Source of the DNA: Bryobacterales bacterium
GTDB taxonomy: Bacteria > Acidobacteriota > Terriglobia > Bryobacterales > Bryobacteraceae
NCBI GenBank assembly: GCA_025353235.1
Contig: JANXQZ010000284.1
Location: 1 to 5,353, forward strand
Length of the DNA stretch: 5,353 bases
Reading direction: 5' to 3'
Position 1 is the first letter of the stretch; every line of letters begins with the position of its first letter. The notes below the pieces were generated by a model, which saw only the letters and a program-made list of their open reading frames with translations, made no database searches and was not told the origin of the DNA. Positions 1-5,353 of the stretch are shown piece after piece. The position numbers and the translations under genes were made by a program.

Positions 1-342
1 CTTCACGGCTGTGATCCGAATCTCGAACGGACCTGGCGTCTTGTTCCACTGCATGCCCCACGCGGTCGCCTTGCCGTCGCTATGGGTGGTGGTTACATCC
101 GTTCTCAGGCCTCCAGAAAAGGCTCCGCTGGGACCCTGCTCGGGCAGGCGGAAGCTTACCGTGGCCCCGTCCACCGGCTTCCCAGTCTCGTCGGTCACCT
201 GAACGGTGAGTCCGCGAGTTGCTCGGGAACCGATTGGATATACCCCGCCTTCGCCTTCGAGCACCCGCAGTTGGACGATGACGGCCGCGCATGCCGTCCA
301 GGCAGTGAACGCTAAGAGGATACAAAACTTAGGAAGTCTCAC
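1..342 (-). CDS. Secreted Ig-like / carboxypeptidase-regulatory-like domain protein, 3' part outside window
   Basis: Reading the reverse strand from a GTG at 342 gives 114 open codons to the window edge, so only the N-terminus is present. Residues 1-20 form an export signal: basic start MRLPK, a hydrophobic core (FCILLAF), then small residues TACAA. Cleavage near residue 19-20 fits signal peptidase I; C18 preceded by W-T-A is a poor lipobox. Residues 24-37 read QLRVLEGEGGVYPI, followed by a beta-rich module, VQVTDETGKPVDGATVSF (47-64), and a GPSGAFSGG turn (70-78). This resembles Big-1/carboxypeptidase-regulatory folds in secreted acidobacterial proteins; that family link is from memory. The start is chosen because an in-frame TAG (348-346) lies just upstream and no good start follows before the signal core. 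The Shine-Dalgarno is poor: AGGG ends one base before the GTG. The gene is divergent from the TonB-dependent receptor. A cell-surface or adhesion role is inference; no enzyme motif is visible. Confidence 0.72.
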   Translation of the reverse strand, partial: MRLPKFCILLAFTAWTACAAVIVQLRVLEGEGGVYPIGSRATRGLTVQVTDETGKPVDGATVSFRLPEQGPSGAFSGGLRTDVTTTHSDGKATAWGMQWNKTPGPFEIRITAVK

Positions 343-373
343 GCCCTATACGTGGGCGAGGTTAGGGAATACT

Positions 374-402
374 CTCATAATCTTTCTGGGCTGATTTGTC
401 GA
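374..402 (-). promoter_or_regulatory. Candidate sigma70-type promoter for the divergent secreted protein
   Basis: On the reverse strand there is a -35-like TCGACA (402-397, five of six consensus bases), a 17-base spacer, and a -10-like TATGAG (379-374, four of six). Transcription would begin near 367, leaving a short leader of about 25 nt before the GTG at 342. This supports the GTG start, because an upstream ATG at 378-376 falls inside the -10 box and would not be in the message. Read by eye only. Confidence 0.4.
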
Positions 403-431
403 TAGAAGTTTTCGATGGTTGCTAAAAGTTC

Positions 432-460
432 TTCCAACAAGTGGTTGGTTGTGTTACGAT
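432..460 (+). promoter_or_regulatory. Candidate extended -10 promoter for the TonB-dependent receptor
   Basis: TTCCAA (432-437) lies 17 bases before TACGAT (455-460). The -10 carries the key T, A and final A-T bases and is preceded by TG plus one base (452-454), an extended -10 pattern that can offset the weak -35. Predicted transcription start is near 467, giving a 5' leader of about 58 nt that contains the 493-512 hairpin. Moderate to low confidence because promoters in this phylum are poorly defined. Confidence 0.35.
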
Positions 461-492
461 CTGCTCAACACTGCGCTTTTCAAGGTTGGTTA

Positions 493-512
493 TCGTGAAG
501 AATCCTTCACGA
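493..512 (+). promoter_or_regulatory. 5'-leader hairpin abutting the receptor's Shine-Dalgarno
   Basis: TCGTGAAG (493-500) and CTTCACGA (505-512) are perfect reverse complements around the 4-nt loop AATC, an 8-bp stem with no mismatch. The 3' arm supplies the first G and A (511-512) of the ribosome-binding stretch GAGGGGG (511-517), seven bases before the ATG at 525. The hairpin may protect the message, be a regulator's operator, or tune ribosome access. No poly-T tract follows, so it is not an intrinsic terminator. Confidence 0.5.
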
Positions 513-524
513 GGGGGACATTTT

Positions 525-3500
525 ATGCAAAGCAGGTTTACTGCGCTGGTGCTGGCTCTCTTACTGGGAGCTTTCGCGGCGCTTGCTCAACTCAATTCCA
601 CTGGTGCTTTGATCGGAACGATCACCGATAAGTCGGGCGCGATAGTCCCGAACGCCAGTGTCAAAGCCATTAACAAAAACACGGGACTCATGCGCGAAGT
701 CAAATCGGGCCAAAATGGCGGATTCCGCTTTGAACTTTTGCCAGCGGGACTCTATGAGCTCACAATCGCGATGCCTGGGTTCGCAACGCCGAAGTATGAA
801 AACCTGGAGGTTTCCGTCAGTCGGACGACGGAACAAGACGTCAGCCTATCGCCCAGCACCCAAGCGGAAGTGATCACTGTGGAGGCGGGCGGCGCGCCGA
901 TGGTGGACCTGAATAAAACCGATGTCAGCATACCGATCACCACCAAGGAGATCGAGGATTTGCCTCTGAACGGTCGGGATTTCGTGAATTTGGCATATTT
1001 GGCTCCCGGCGCGCGCCCGGTCAATTCCTACGACCCGACGAAGAATCGCATCGGCGTGTTCTCAGTGGACGGCTCCAACGGCCGCAACGTAAACGTTACG
1101 GTGAACGGCATCGACGACAAGGACAACACAGTCGGCGGACCCGTGATGCAGTTGCCGCTTGAAGCGGTAGCCGAATTCAACATCAGCACGCAGCGATTCT
1201 CAGCGGCTAATGGACGCAGCGAAGGAGCGGCGATTACGGCCATCACCCGGTCCGGAACCAATCAGTTGCATGGTGCGCTCTATTTCTTCGATCGCAACGA
1301 GGCGTTGAATGCGAACGACTACTTTTCCAAGCAGGCGGGAAATCCCAAGTCTGCCTACTCCCGGCAGCAGTTTGGCGGATCCGTCGGAGGCCCGGTGCGC
1401 AAGGACAAGGACTTCCTGTTCTTCGCCATTGAGCGCGAGCGGGAAGCAACCAGCATTGGCGTGGACCCCACGCTCTACAAGGAACTAGTGCTGGCCAAGC
1501 CTCTGGGCGCGCAACCGGCGATAGCCATTGCAATCCCATATTTCGATTGGCGCTACAACGGCCGATGGGACCATCGCTTCAACGACAAACACAGCGCTTT
1601 CTTCAGCTACACAAATCAACATAACAACGGATTAAATGATCAGTCCGGGAACAACAACGATCTGACGGCAGGCAACTTTACCACCAATCAACTGATCCTG
1701 GCCAGCGTCAATTTCAACTCGGTGATCACTCCCACCATCGTCAACTCGGCAACTGTTGGGTATCAGTACTGGAACAACGTGATCGATTCGACACAGAAGC
1801 TTCCTACCGTCAACTTCAGTTCGGGTGAGTACTTTGGAACTAACGGAAACGTGCCGCAACAGTCGTTCCAGAAAAAGTGGCAGTTCAAGGATGACATTTC
1901 AATCACTCGCGGCAAGCACAACTTTAAGACTGGATTCGATTGGGTTCATGAACCTTCCCTGGGCGGATTCTTTGAGTTCACGCCGACACCGTCGGTTACG
2001 TTTATCGACGATCCCAGCGTGATCCTGAGCGACAAAACCACTTATCCCCAGGGCTTCGCGACGCCGGGCGCACTCAGCAACATTTCCGAGACCTCCGGTA
2101 ACCCATACTTTTTCCTGAAGACGAACATGTTCGGTCTGTATTTCCAGGACGACTGGAAGGTAAGCCGCCGCCTCACTCTGAATTTGGGCGTTCGATGGGA
2201 CAGAGACTTCAATCTAGTGGCTGGTCAAACGCAAACGAGATCCCGCGCGTACCAGGAATTGAAGGCAATCGGCAGCCCGTATGCGGGAGTTCCGCACGAC
2301 GACAATAAGGACTTCAGCCCGCGCGTCGGCTTTGCTTACGACCTAACCGGCAAAGGACGGGACATACTGCGCGGCGGATTCGGCATCTACTATGGCCAGA
2401 TCTTCCAGAACATTACCTTGTTTATGATCCAACAGGCAAACCCCACCATCTTTGCCACCGTGTTGAACCTGAACAGCACCGGCCCGGGTGATCCGAACGC
2501 GGACATCGTGTCCACGACAGGGAAGCCGCTCTCGCAGTTTCGCTATGGCGTTGATACGCTTCCGATCCCGCCACCTCCTCCCACCAGCCTGCCTGCCGGT
2601 GCCACAGGCCGCCTGATCGATCCGAAATACCGCAATCCGTACACCGAGCAGTACAACATCGGCTACACGCACTCGTTCAACGATGCCAACGTCGTTGAGT
2701 TAGAGTACACGCACGTGCTCAGCCTGCACGAATCGAAGAGCGTTCAAATTAATCCTAAGAGTCCGACCTCCCCCGGACGTCTGCTCACGTCCGCATTCAC
2801 GGCGGCGGGCGTTCCCGTGCTTGGAAGCCTCACCGATTTCGCCTCCATCGGCCGCTCGCGCTATGACGGGCTGAATCTTTCCTACCGTCGGCGGTTTAGC
2901 CGTCGCTTTAGCATGAACACTAACTATGTCTTTTCGAAGGCCGTAGCCTATAACGGTTCCGCAGCCAACTTTGGACAAGGCGCGACCGACCCCTCGAACA
3001 TTTTTGCGGCGCACGACTTCGGGCCCGCCCCTGCCGATGAGAGGCACCGCTGGGTTACTAGTGGCGTAGTTGAGCTGCCCTGGGGCTTCCGGTTCGCTCC
3101 CATCATGCAGTGGGCGTCTGCGCGTCCTTACTCGGCCAAGGAAGGTACCGACTACTACGGAGTTGGCAATGGCAGCGCCACGGATTTCGCGGTGCTCTTA
3201 AATAGCGACCCGAAAAACTACATCGCTACCAAAGCCTACACCGCCGCCCAACTCCGCGCATGTCTGGCAGCGGGAACCTGCCACACTACGTCATTCGATT
3301 CGCTCCGGGGCGCGCCTTTCTATCAACTCGATGCGCGGTTTAGCAAGGTCTTTCATATTCGCGAAAAGGCCAGCTTGGAGTTCATGTTCCAAACCTTTGA
3401 CCTGACAAACCGGGCAAACTTCGGCGGCGATTACCAGGGCAACATTCGAAGCGGCCAGTTCGGGAAGCCCGCAGGATTTATCACGCCATCGAGCGCGATC

Positions 3501-3548
3501 ATTCCGCAGTTCTTCGCGGGCGAGGGCGGATTTACGTTCCGGTTCTAA
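525..3548 (+). CDS. TonB-dependent receptor, Oar-like, with N-terminal carboxypeptidase-regulatory domain
   Basis: This is a 1007-aa outer-membrane beta-barrel protein, probably taking up a large substrate with energy from TonB-ExbB-ExbD. The ATG at 525 is chosen because GAGGGGG lies seven bases upstream and a clean signal peptide follows: MQSR, a hydrophobic stretch to AALA, cleavage after A21. An upstream GTG at 441 would add 28 residues and bury the signal. Residues about 27-107 form the carboxypeptidase-regulatory-like domain (GTITDKSGAIVPNASV at 31-46; GGFRFELLPAGLYELTI at 65-81). The plug follows at about 112-245, with DLPLNGRDFVNLAYLAPG (145-162), NGIDDKDN (194-201) and GRSEGAAITAITRSGTNQLHG (230-250, motif centre). 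The barrel fills the rest, with repeated aromatic strands and a final GGFTFRF, the terminal aromatic typical of BAM clients. A PPPPP run (682-686) probably lies in a surface loop. Length and order are normal for acidobacterial members. The substrate cannot be told; neighbours show no polysaccharide enzymes. No frameshift is seen. Confidence 0.95.
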   Translation: MQSRFTALVLALLLGAFAALAQLNSTGALIGTITDKSGAIVPNASVKAINKNTGLMREVKSGQNGGFRFELLPAGLYELTIAMPGFATPKYENLEVSVSRTTEQDVSLSPSTQAEVITVEAGGAPMVDLNKTDVSIPITTKEIEDLPLNGRDFVNLAYLAPGARPVNSYDPTKNRIGVFSVDGSNGRNVNVTVNGIDDKDNTVGGPVMQLPLEAVAEFNISTQRFSAANGRSEGAAITAITRSGTNQLHGALYFFDRNEALNANDYFSKQAGNPKSAYSRQQFGGSVGGPVRKDKDFLFFAIEREREATSIGVDPTLYKELVLAKPLGAQPAIAIAIPYFDWRYNGRWDHRFNDKHSAFFSYTNQHNNGLNDQSGNNNDLTAGNFTTNQLILASVNFNSVITPTIVNSATVGYQYWNNVIDSTQKLPTVNFSSGEYFGTNGNVPQQSFQKKWQFKDDISITRGKHNFKTGFDWVHEPSLGGFFEFTPTPSVTFIDDPSVILSDKTTYPQGFATPGALSNISETSGNPYFFLKTNMFGLYFQDDWKVSRRLTLNLGVRWDRDFNLVAGQTQTRSRAYQELKAIGSPYAGVPHDDNKDFSPRVGFAYDLTGKGRDILRGGFGIYYGQIFQNITLFMIQQANPTIFATVLNLNSTGPGDPNADIVSTTGKPLSQFRYGVDTLPIPPPPPTSLPAGATGRLIDPKYRNPYTEQYNIGYTHSFNDANVVELEYTHVLSLHESKSVQINPKSPTSPGRLLTSAFTAAGVPVLGSLTDFASIGRSRYDGLNLSYRRRFSRRFSMNTNYVFSKAVAYNGSAANFGQGATDPSNIFAAHDFGPAPADERHRWVTSGVVELPWGFRFAPIMQWASARPYSAKEGTDYYGVGNGSATDFAVLLNSDPKNYIATKAYTAAQLRACLAAGTCHTTSFDSLRGAPFYQLDARFSKVFHIREKASLEFMFQTFDLTNRANFGGDYQGNIRSGQFGKPAGFITPSSAIIPQFFAGEGGFTFRF

Positions 3549-3570
3549 GGATTGTGGGGAATAACTATAG

Positions 3571-3599
3571 GCAGCCAATCCTGGCTGCAACCGGCTTTT
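3571..3599 (+). terminator. Weak terminator-like hairpin after the receptor gene
   Basis: GCAGCCA (3571-3577) pairs perfectly with TGGCTGC (3582-3588) around ATCC, a 7-bp stem starting 22 bases after the stop codon. TTTT (3596-3599) comes seven bases after the stem, with CCGGC between, so the U-tract is late and short. It may act as a weak or Rho-assisted terminator or as a 3'-end stabiliser. It is probably host sequence just before the IS110 element. Confidence 0.4.
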
Positions 3600-3638
3600 A
3601 GCGGTCATCCGCGTCGAAGCCGCGGTGCATTGAGCCGG
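3591..3638 (+). repeat. Nested inverted repeats near the presumed left end of the IS110 element
   Basis: CCGGCT (3591-3596) is the reverse complement of AGCCGG (3633-3638). Inside it two alternative small hairpins compete: GCGG/CCGC (3601-3604 with 3609-3612, loop TCAT) and CCGCG/CGCGG (3609-3613 with 3621-3625, 7-nt loop). It is unclear whether this belongs to the receptor's 3' region or to the mobile element. It could be a second termination structure or part of the element's left end. Confidence 0.35.
3620..3633 (+). repeat. Direct repeat, first copy (CCGCGGTGCATTGA)
   Basis: This 14-mer recurs at 3750-3763 as CCGCGATGCATTGA, 13 of 14 bases identical, 130 bases apart in the same orientation. 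One copy lies at the presumed element edge and the other inside the candidate guide RNA. In bridge-RNA systems the RNA guide loops share sequence with the element end or with the target, so such a pairing of copies is suggestive, though not proof. Confidence 0.6.
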
Positions 3639-3643
3639 AAACT

Positions 3644-3672
3644 TTGCGTCCGCGCCCCGAGAGAGGTTTAAT
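3644..3672 (+). promoter_or_regulatory. Candidate promoter for the IS110 leader RNA
   Basis: TTGCGT (3644-3649) lies 17 bases before TTTAAT (3667-3672), the latter matching five of six -10 consensus bases. A start near 3679 would give an RNA of roughly 190 nt before the transposase start codon, similar in size to the 177-nt bridge RNA of IS621. The -35 is weak (three of six). Confidence 0.3.
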
Positions 3673-3866
3673 CGGAATAGACCCGGCGGCAAGCTATGGT
3701 CGATACCCGATTGGTGCTTTATGCCCGCCTTTCAGCGTGACTTCGGCTTCCGCGATGCATTGATTGGTGGCGAGTCCGGCCTTTAAAAAAAGGTCCGGAT
3801 CGACCCCGTTGGAGAGTCTGCAGTTCTTTCGCAAGCCGAGCCGAGCCGGGCCTGAAATCGGACTTG
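3670..3866 (+). ncRNA. Candidate IS110 bridge RNA (guide RNA) region
   Basis: This non-coding stretch lies immediately upstream of the transposase, the place where IS110-group elements encode the bridge RNA that pairs with both element ends and target. Three structures are visible. (1) AATCGG/CCGATT (3670-3675, 3707-3712) encloses ATAGACC/GGTCGAT (3677-3683, 3698-3704, one A-G mismatch) with a 14-nt loop. (2) TCCGGCCTTT pairs with AAAGG-T-CCGGA (3775-3784, 3789-3799) in ten base pairs with one bulged T and an AAAA loop. (3) CAAGCCGA pairs with TCGG-A-CTTG (3832-3839, 3858-3866), eight base pairs with one bulged A. Long single-stranded intervals between the hairpins include a copy of the 14-nt direct repeat (3750-3763). 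The boundaries and the assignment of target- and donor-binding loops are inference; the inverted repeats are directly visible. Confidence 0.45.
3750..3763 (+). repeat. Direct repeat, second copy (CCGCGATGCATTGA)
   Basis: Partner of the copy at 3620-3633, differing only by G to A at the sixth base. It lies in the unpaired interval just before the strong 3775-3799 hairpin, a position suited to a guide segment of a bridge RNA. Confidence 0.6.
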
Positions 3867-3877
3867 AGGAGCATGGC

Positions 3878-5338
3878 ATGGCAAAGCGAAAGATGAAAAC
3901 GTCCGCCTTCGAGCGGTTGAATAACGGCCGGATGAACAGCGCGCAGCGCCGGGAGCTAGGGCGGCGCGCAGCGGCGAGCGATCCCGGTTTGGCGATTGTA
4001 CACCCCAATGCAGCAGGGATCGACGTGGGCAGCGGAAGCCACTTCGCAGCCGTGCCTCCGGATCGGGATGAGAACCCGGTGCGGGAATTCGGGTGCTGGA
4101 CCGAAGCCCTGCACCGGATGGCGGAATGGCTGGTATCGTGCAGGATCGTCACGGTGGCGCTGCAGGCGACGGGGGTATACTGGATTCCCCTGTACGACAT
4201 TCTGGAACGGCATGGCATCGAGGTTTTCCTGGTGAACGCGCAGCACACCAAGAATGTTCCGGGCCGGAAGACCGACGTGCAGGAATGCCAGCGGCTGATG
4301 AAACTGCACACCTACGGACTGCTGCGCGATTCGTTCCGCCTGCAGCAAGACATGGAATACGTGCGCACGATCTGGCGAGTCCGGGACCGGCACGTCAAGG
4401 AGGCCGCCCAGGAGGTGCAGCACATGCAGAAGGCGCTGACCAAGATGAACATTCAGTTGGCCAACGCGCTGCGCGACGTGAGCGGAGTCAGCGGGCTGGC
4501 GATAATCGGCAGCATTCTGAAGGGCGAACGCGACCCCTACAAGCTGGCCGATCTGGCGGACTACCGGGTCAAGGCGAGCCGGGAAGAGGTGGCGCGGAGT
4601 TTGGAGGGGAACTGGCGGGGCGACGTATTGTTCGAACTGGGGCAGGCGGTCGACAGCTACCATTTCGCGCACCGGCAAATGCAGGAATGCGATGAAAAAC
4701 TGGAGCTGCACCTGAAGAGCCTGCCGAGCCGACCGCTGGAAATTCCGGTCCAGTCCGAAGGCCCAACCCAAAGCGCGGCGCAGAAGAGGAAGAAGGCGAA
4801 GAAAGCGCGGGGCAACGAGCCGCGAATGAATTTGAAAGGCGAAGTCGAACGGATTTGCGGGGTGGATCTCACCTCCATCGACGGGATCAACGTGATGACC
4901 GCGATGGTGGTCATCTCGGAAGTGGGCACGGATCTGAGCCGGTTCCCGGACGAGCACCACTTTGCTTCGTGGATGGGGCTGACTCCGAGCAAGGACATCA
5001 CGGGCGGAAAAGTTGTCAGAAGCAGCAAAAAGAAAGTGAAGAACCGGGTGGGGGAGGCGCTCCGCATGGCGGCCACCTCGCTGCTGCAAAGCGACACCTG
5101 CCTGGGAGCGCGCTATCGTTATCTGCGCCGCCGGCTGCCCACCTTCCAGTGCGCGGTCAAAGCGATGGCGCACCACTTGGCAGTGCTGATCTATCGATTG
5201 ATGACCCAAGGCCAAGCGTGGGTGGACCGGGGGGCCGCGCACTTCGAGCGAAAACGCGCCGAACGGGAATGGGCGAGGCTGGAGAAGCAAGCCAAGGCGC
5301 AAGGCTTCACCCTGGTTCCGATCGCCGCGGCCTGCTAA
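3878..5338 (+). CDS. IS110-family transposase (DEDD/RuvC-like recombinase plus Tnp_IS116/IS110/IS902 domain), long form
   Basis: This complete 486-aa recombinase moves the surrounding element through a circular intermediate, guided in this family by an element-encoded RNA. The ATG at 3878 has GAGGAG (3866-3871) six bases upstream; a TTG at 3764 would add 38 implausible residues running through the leader hairpins. A basic N-terminus (1-35) precedes the RuvC-like domain: HPNAAGIDVGS (42-52, D49), ALQATGVYW (94-102) and VPGRKTDVQECQRL (127-140; D133, E136). A helical region (150-280) contains KMNIQLAN and SREEVARSLEGNWR. A lysine-rich linker (about 285-315) leads to the C-terminal domain: CGVDLTSIDGINVMTAMVV (327-345 core) and FASWMGLTP-SKDITGGK (362-378). 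The tail (450-486) is charged and ends in GFTLVPIAA. Where classical IS110 proteins have E, D and Ser, this one has Q96, E136 and T375. Similar long-form relatives recalled from memory share the Q and DxxE variants, so I regard it as an intact subfamily member, not a decayed one. Confidence 0.93.
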   Translation: MAKRKMKTSAFERLNNGRMNSAQRRELGRRAAASDPGLAIVHPNAAGIDVGSGSHFAAVPPDRDENPVREFGCWTEALHRMAEWLVSCRIVTVALQATGVYWIPLYDILERHGIEVFLVNAQHTKNVPGRKTDVQECQRLMKLHTYGLLRDSFRLQQDMEYVRTIWRVRDRHVKEAAQEVQHMQKALTKMNIQLANALRDVSGVSGLAIIGSILKGERDPYKLADLADYRVKASREEVARSLEGNWRGDVLFELGQAVDSYHFAHRQMQECDEKLELHLKSLPSRPLEIPVQSEGPTQSAAQKRKKAKKARGNEPRMNLKGEVERICGVDLTSIDGINVMTAMVVISEVGTDLSRFPDEHHFASWMGLTPSKDITGGKVVRSSKKKVKNRVGEALRMAATSLLQSDTCLGARYRYLRRRLPTFQCAVKAMAHHLAVLIYRLMTQGQAWVDRGAAHFERKRAEREWARLEKQAKAQGFTLVPIAAAC

Positions 5339-5353
5339 CTAAAGCAGATCCGC
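5339..5353. other. Short stretch after the transposase, probably the start of the IS right end
   Basis: Fifteen bases remain after the TAA. They contain no visible repeat of the left-end sequences and are too short to define the element's right boundary. Confidence 0.3.

Larger units (their letters stand above)
3620..5353 (+). mobile_element. IS110-family insertion sequence, right end beyond or at the window edge
   Basis: The element is defined by the intact transposase at 3878-5338 and by the structured non-coding stretch before it. The left boundary is uncertain: somewhere between the receptor's terminator-like hairpin (about 3589) and the candidate RNA promoter (about 3645). The value given is the start of a 14-nt sequence repeated further in. 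IS110 elements usually have no long terminal inverted repeats and make little or no target duplication, so ends cannot be read from one copy. Only 15 bases follow the transposase stop. The receptor gene is not interrupted. Confidence 0.6.

Noticed and set aside
82..315. Forward-strand open frames in the first 400 bases
   Set aside because: They are shadows of the minus-strand secreted protein, which has a signal peptide and a sensible Ig-like sequence.
441..524. Upstream GTG start adding 28 residues to the TonB-dependent receptor
   Set aside because: It has no ribosome-binding site, it overlaps the candidate promoter and leader hairpin, and it would place the signal peptide internally. The ATG at 525 has GAGGGGG at ideal spacing.
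2343..3047. Minus-strand open frames of about 110 codons inside the receptor
   Set aside because: No ribosome-binding sites or family resemblance; the receptor's sense frame is continuous and convincing.
3709..3769. GATTGGTG repeated at 3709-3716 and 3762-3769
   Set aside because: An 8-base exact repeat within a 300-base region is expected by chance about as often as not, so it is not strong on its own.
3834..3848. AGCCG tandem triplication as a microsatellite or CRISPR-like repeat
   Set aside because: Three units of five bases are too short; it is better regarded as part of the leader hairpin loop. No CRISPR array, tRNA or rRNA was seen anywhere in the window.
3764..3877. TTG start extending the transposase by 38 residues
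   Set aside because: The extension runs through strong inverted repeats and does not resemble IS110 N-termini. The ATG at 3878 has GAGGAG six bases upstream.
3873..3896. Out-of-frame ATG at 3873 just before the transposase start
   Set aside because: It opens only seven codons before TGA, and its distance from the Shine-Dalgarno is too short.
3694..4311. 205-codon minus-strand open frame across the IS leader and transposase start
   Set aside because: No recognisable domain; it overlaps the structured leader and the conserved RuvC-like part on the other strand.
3956..5302. 448-codon open frame antisense to the transposase
   Set aside because: Its composition (many R, H, P, L, no domain pattern) is that of a complement-strand shadow of a GC-rich gene, and the sense frame is a clear transposase.

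Overview
The window looks like a piece of an Acidobacteriota chromosome, most like the Solibacter/Bryobacter type. Three things suggest this. There is an Oar-like TonB-dependent receptor with an N-terminal carboxypeptidase-regulatory domain, a type greatly expanded in that group. Divergent to it is a secreted protein with the 'LRVLEGEG...VTDETGKPV.GATV.F.LP..GPSG.F' style of Ig-like domain. Next to both is a long-form IS110-family transposase. The assignment rests on remembered protein style, not on a database search.

Layout. Positions 1-342 (minus strand) hold the 5' part of a secreted Ig-like/carboxypeptidase-regulatory-like protein that starts at a GTG and runs off the left edge. Positions 343-524 are a divergent intergenic region with one plausible sigma70-type promoter facing each way and an 8-bp perfect hairpin directly against the Shine-Dalgarno of the next gene. 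Positions 525-3548 (plus) encode a complete outer-membrane TonB-dependent receptor of 1007 aa. Positions 3549-3877 are non-coding: a weak terminator-like hairpin just after the receptor, then a run of inverted repeats and one 14-nt near-perfect direct repeat. Positions 3878-5338 (plus) encode a complete 486-aa IS110-family transposase/recombinase. The last 15 bases are probably the start of the element's right end.

How the parts relate. The receptor and the divergent secreted protein are likely envelope functions of the host and may share regulation through the 182-bp divergent region. The IS110 element is a separate mobile module that sits just behind the receptor without interrupting it. 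In this family the recombinase is guided by a structured RNA made from the element's own non-coding end (the bridge RNA known for IS621 and relatives). The roughly 200 nt before this transposase have the position, length and hairpin richness expected of such an RNA. I regard this as the most interesting part of the window, together with active-site residues (D49, Q96, D133, E136, T375) that depart from the textbook IS110 set (D, E, D, D plus Ser).

Limits. The element's ends, the RNA boundaries and all promoters are read by eye. No folding, alignment or database comparison was possible.
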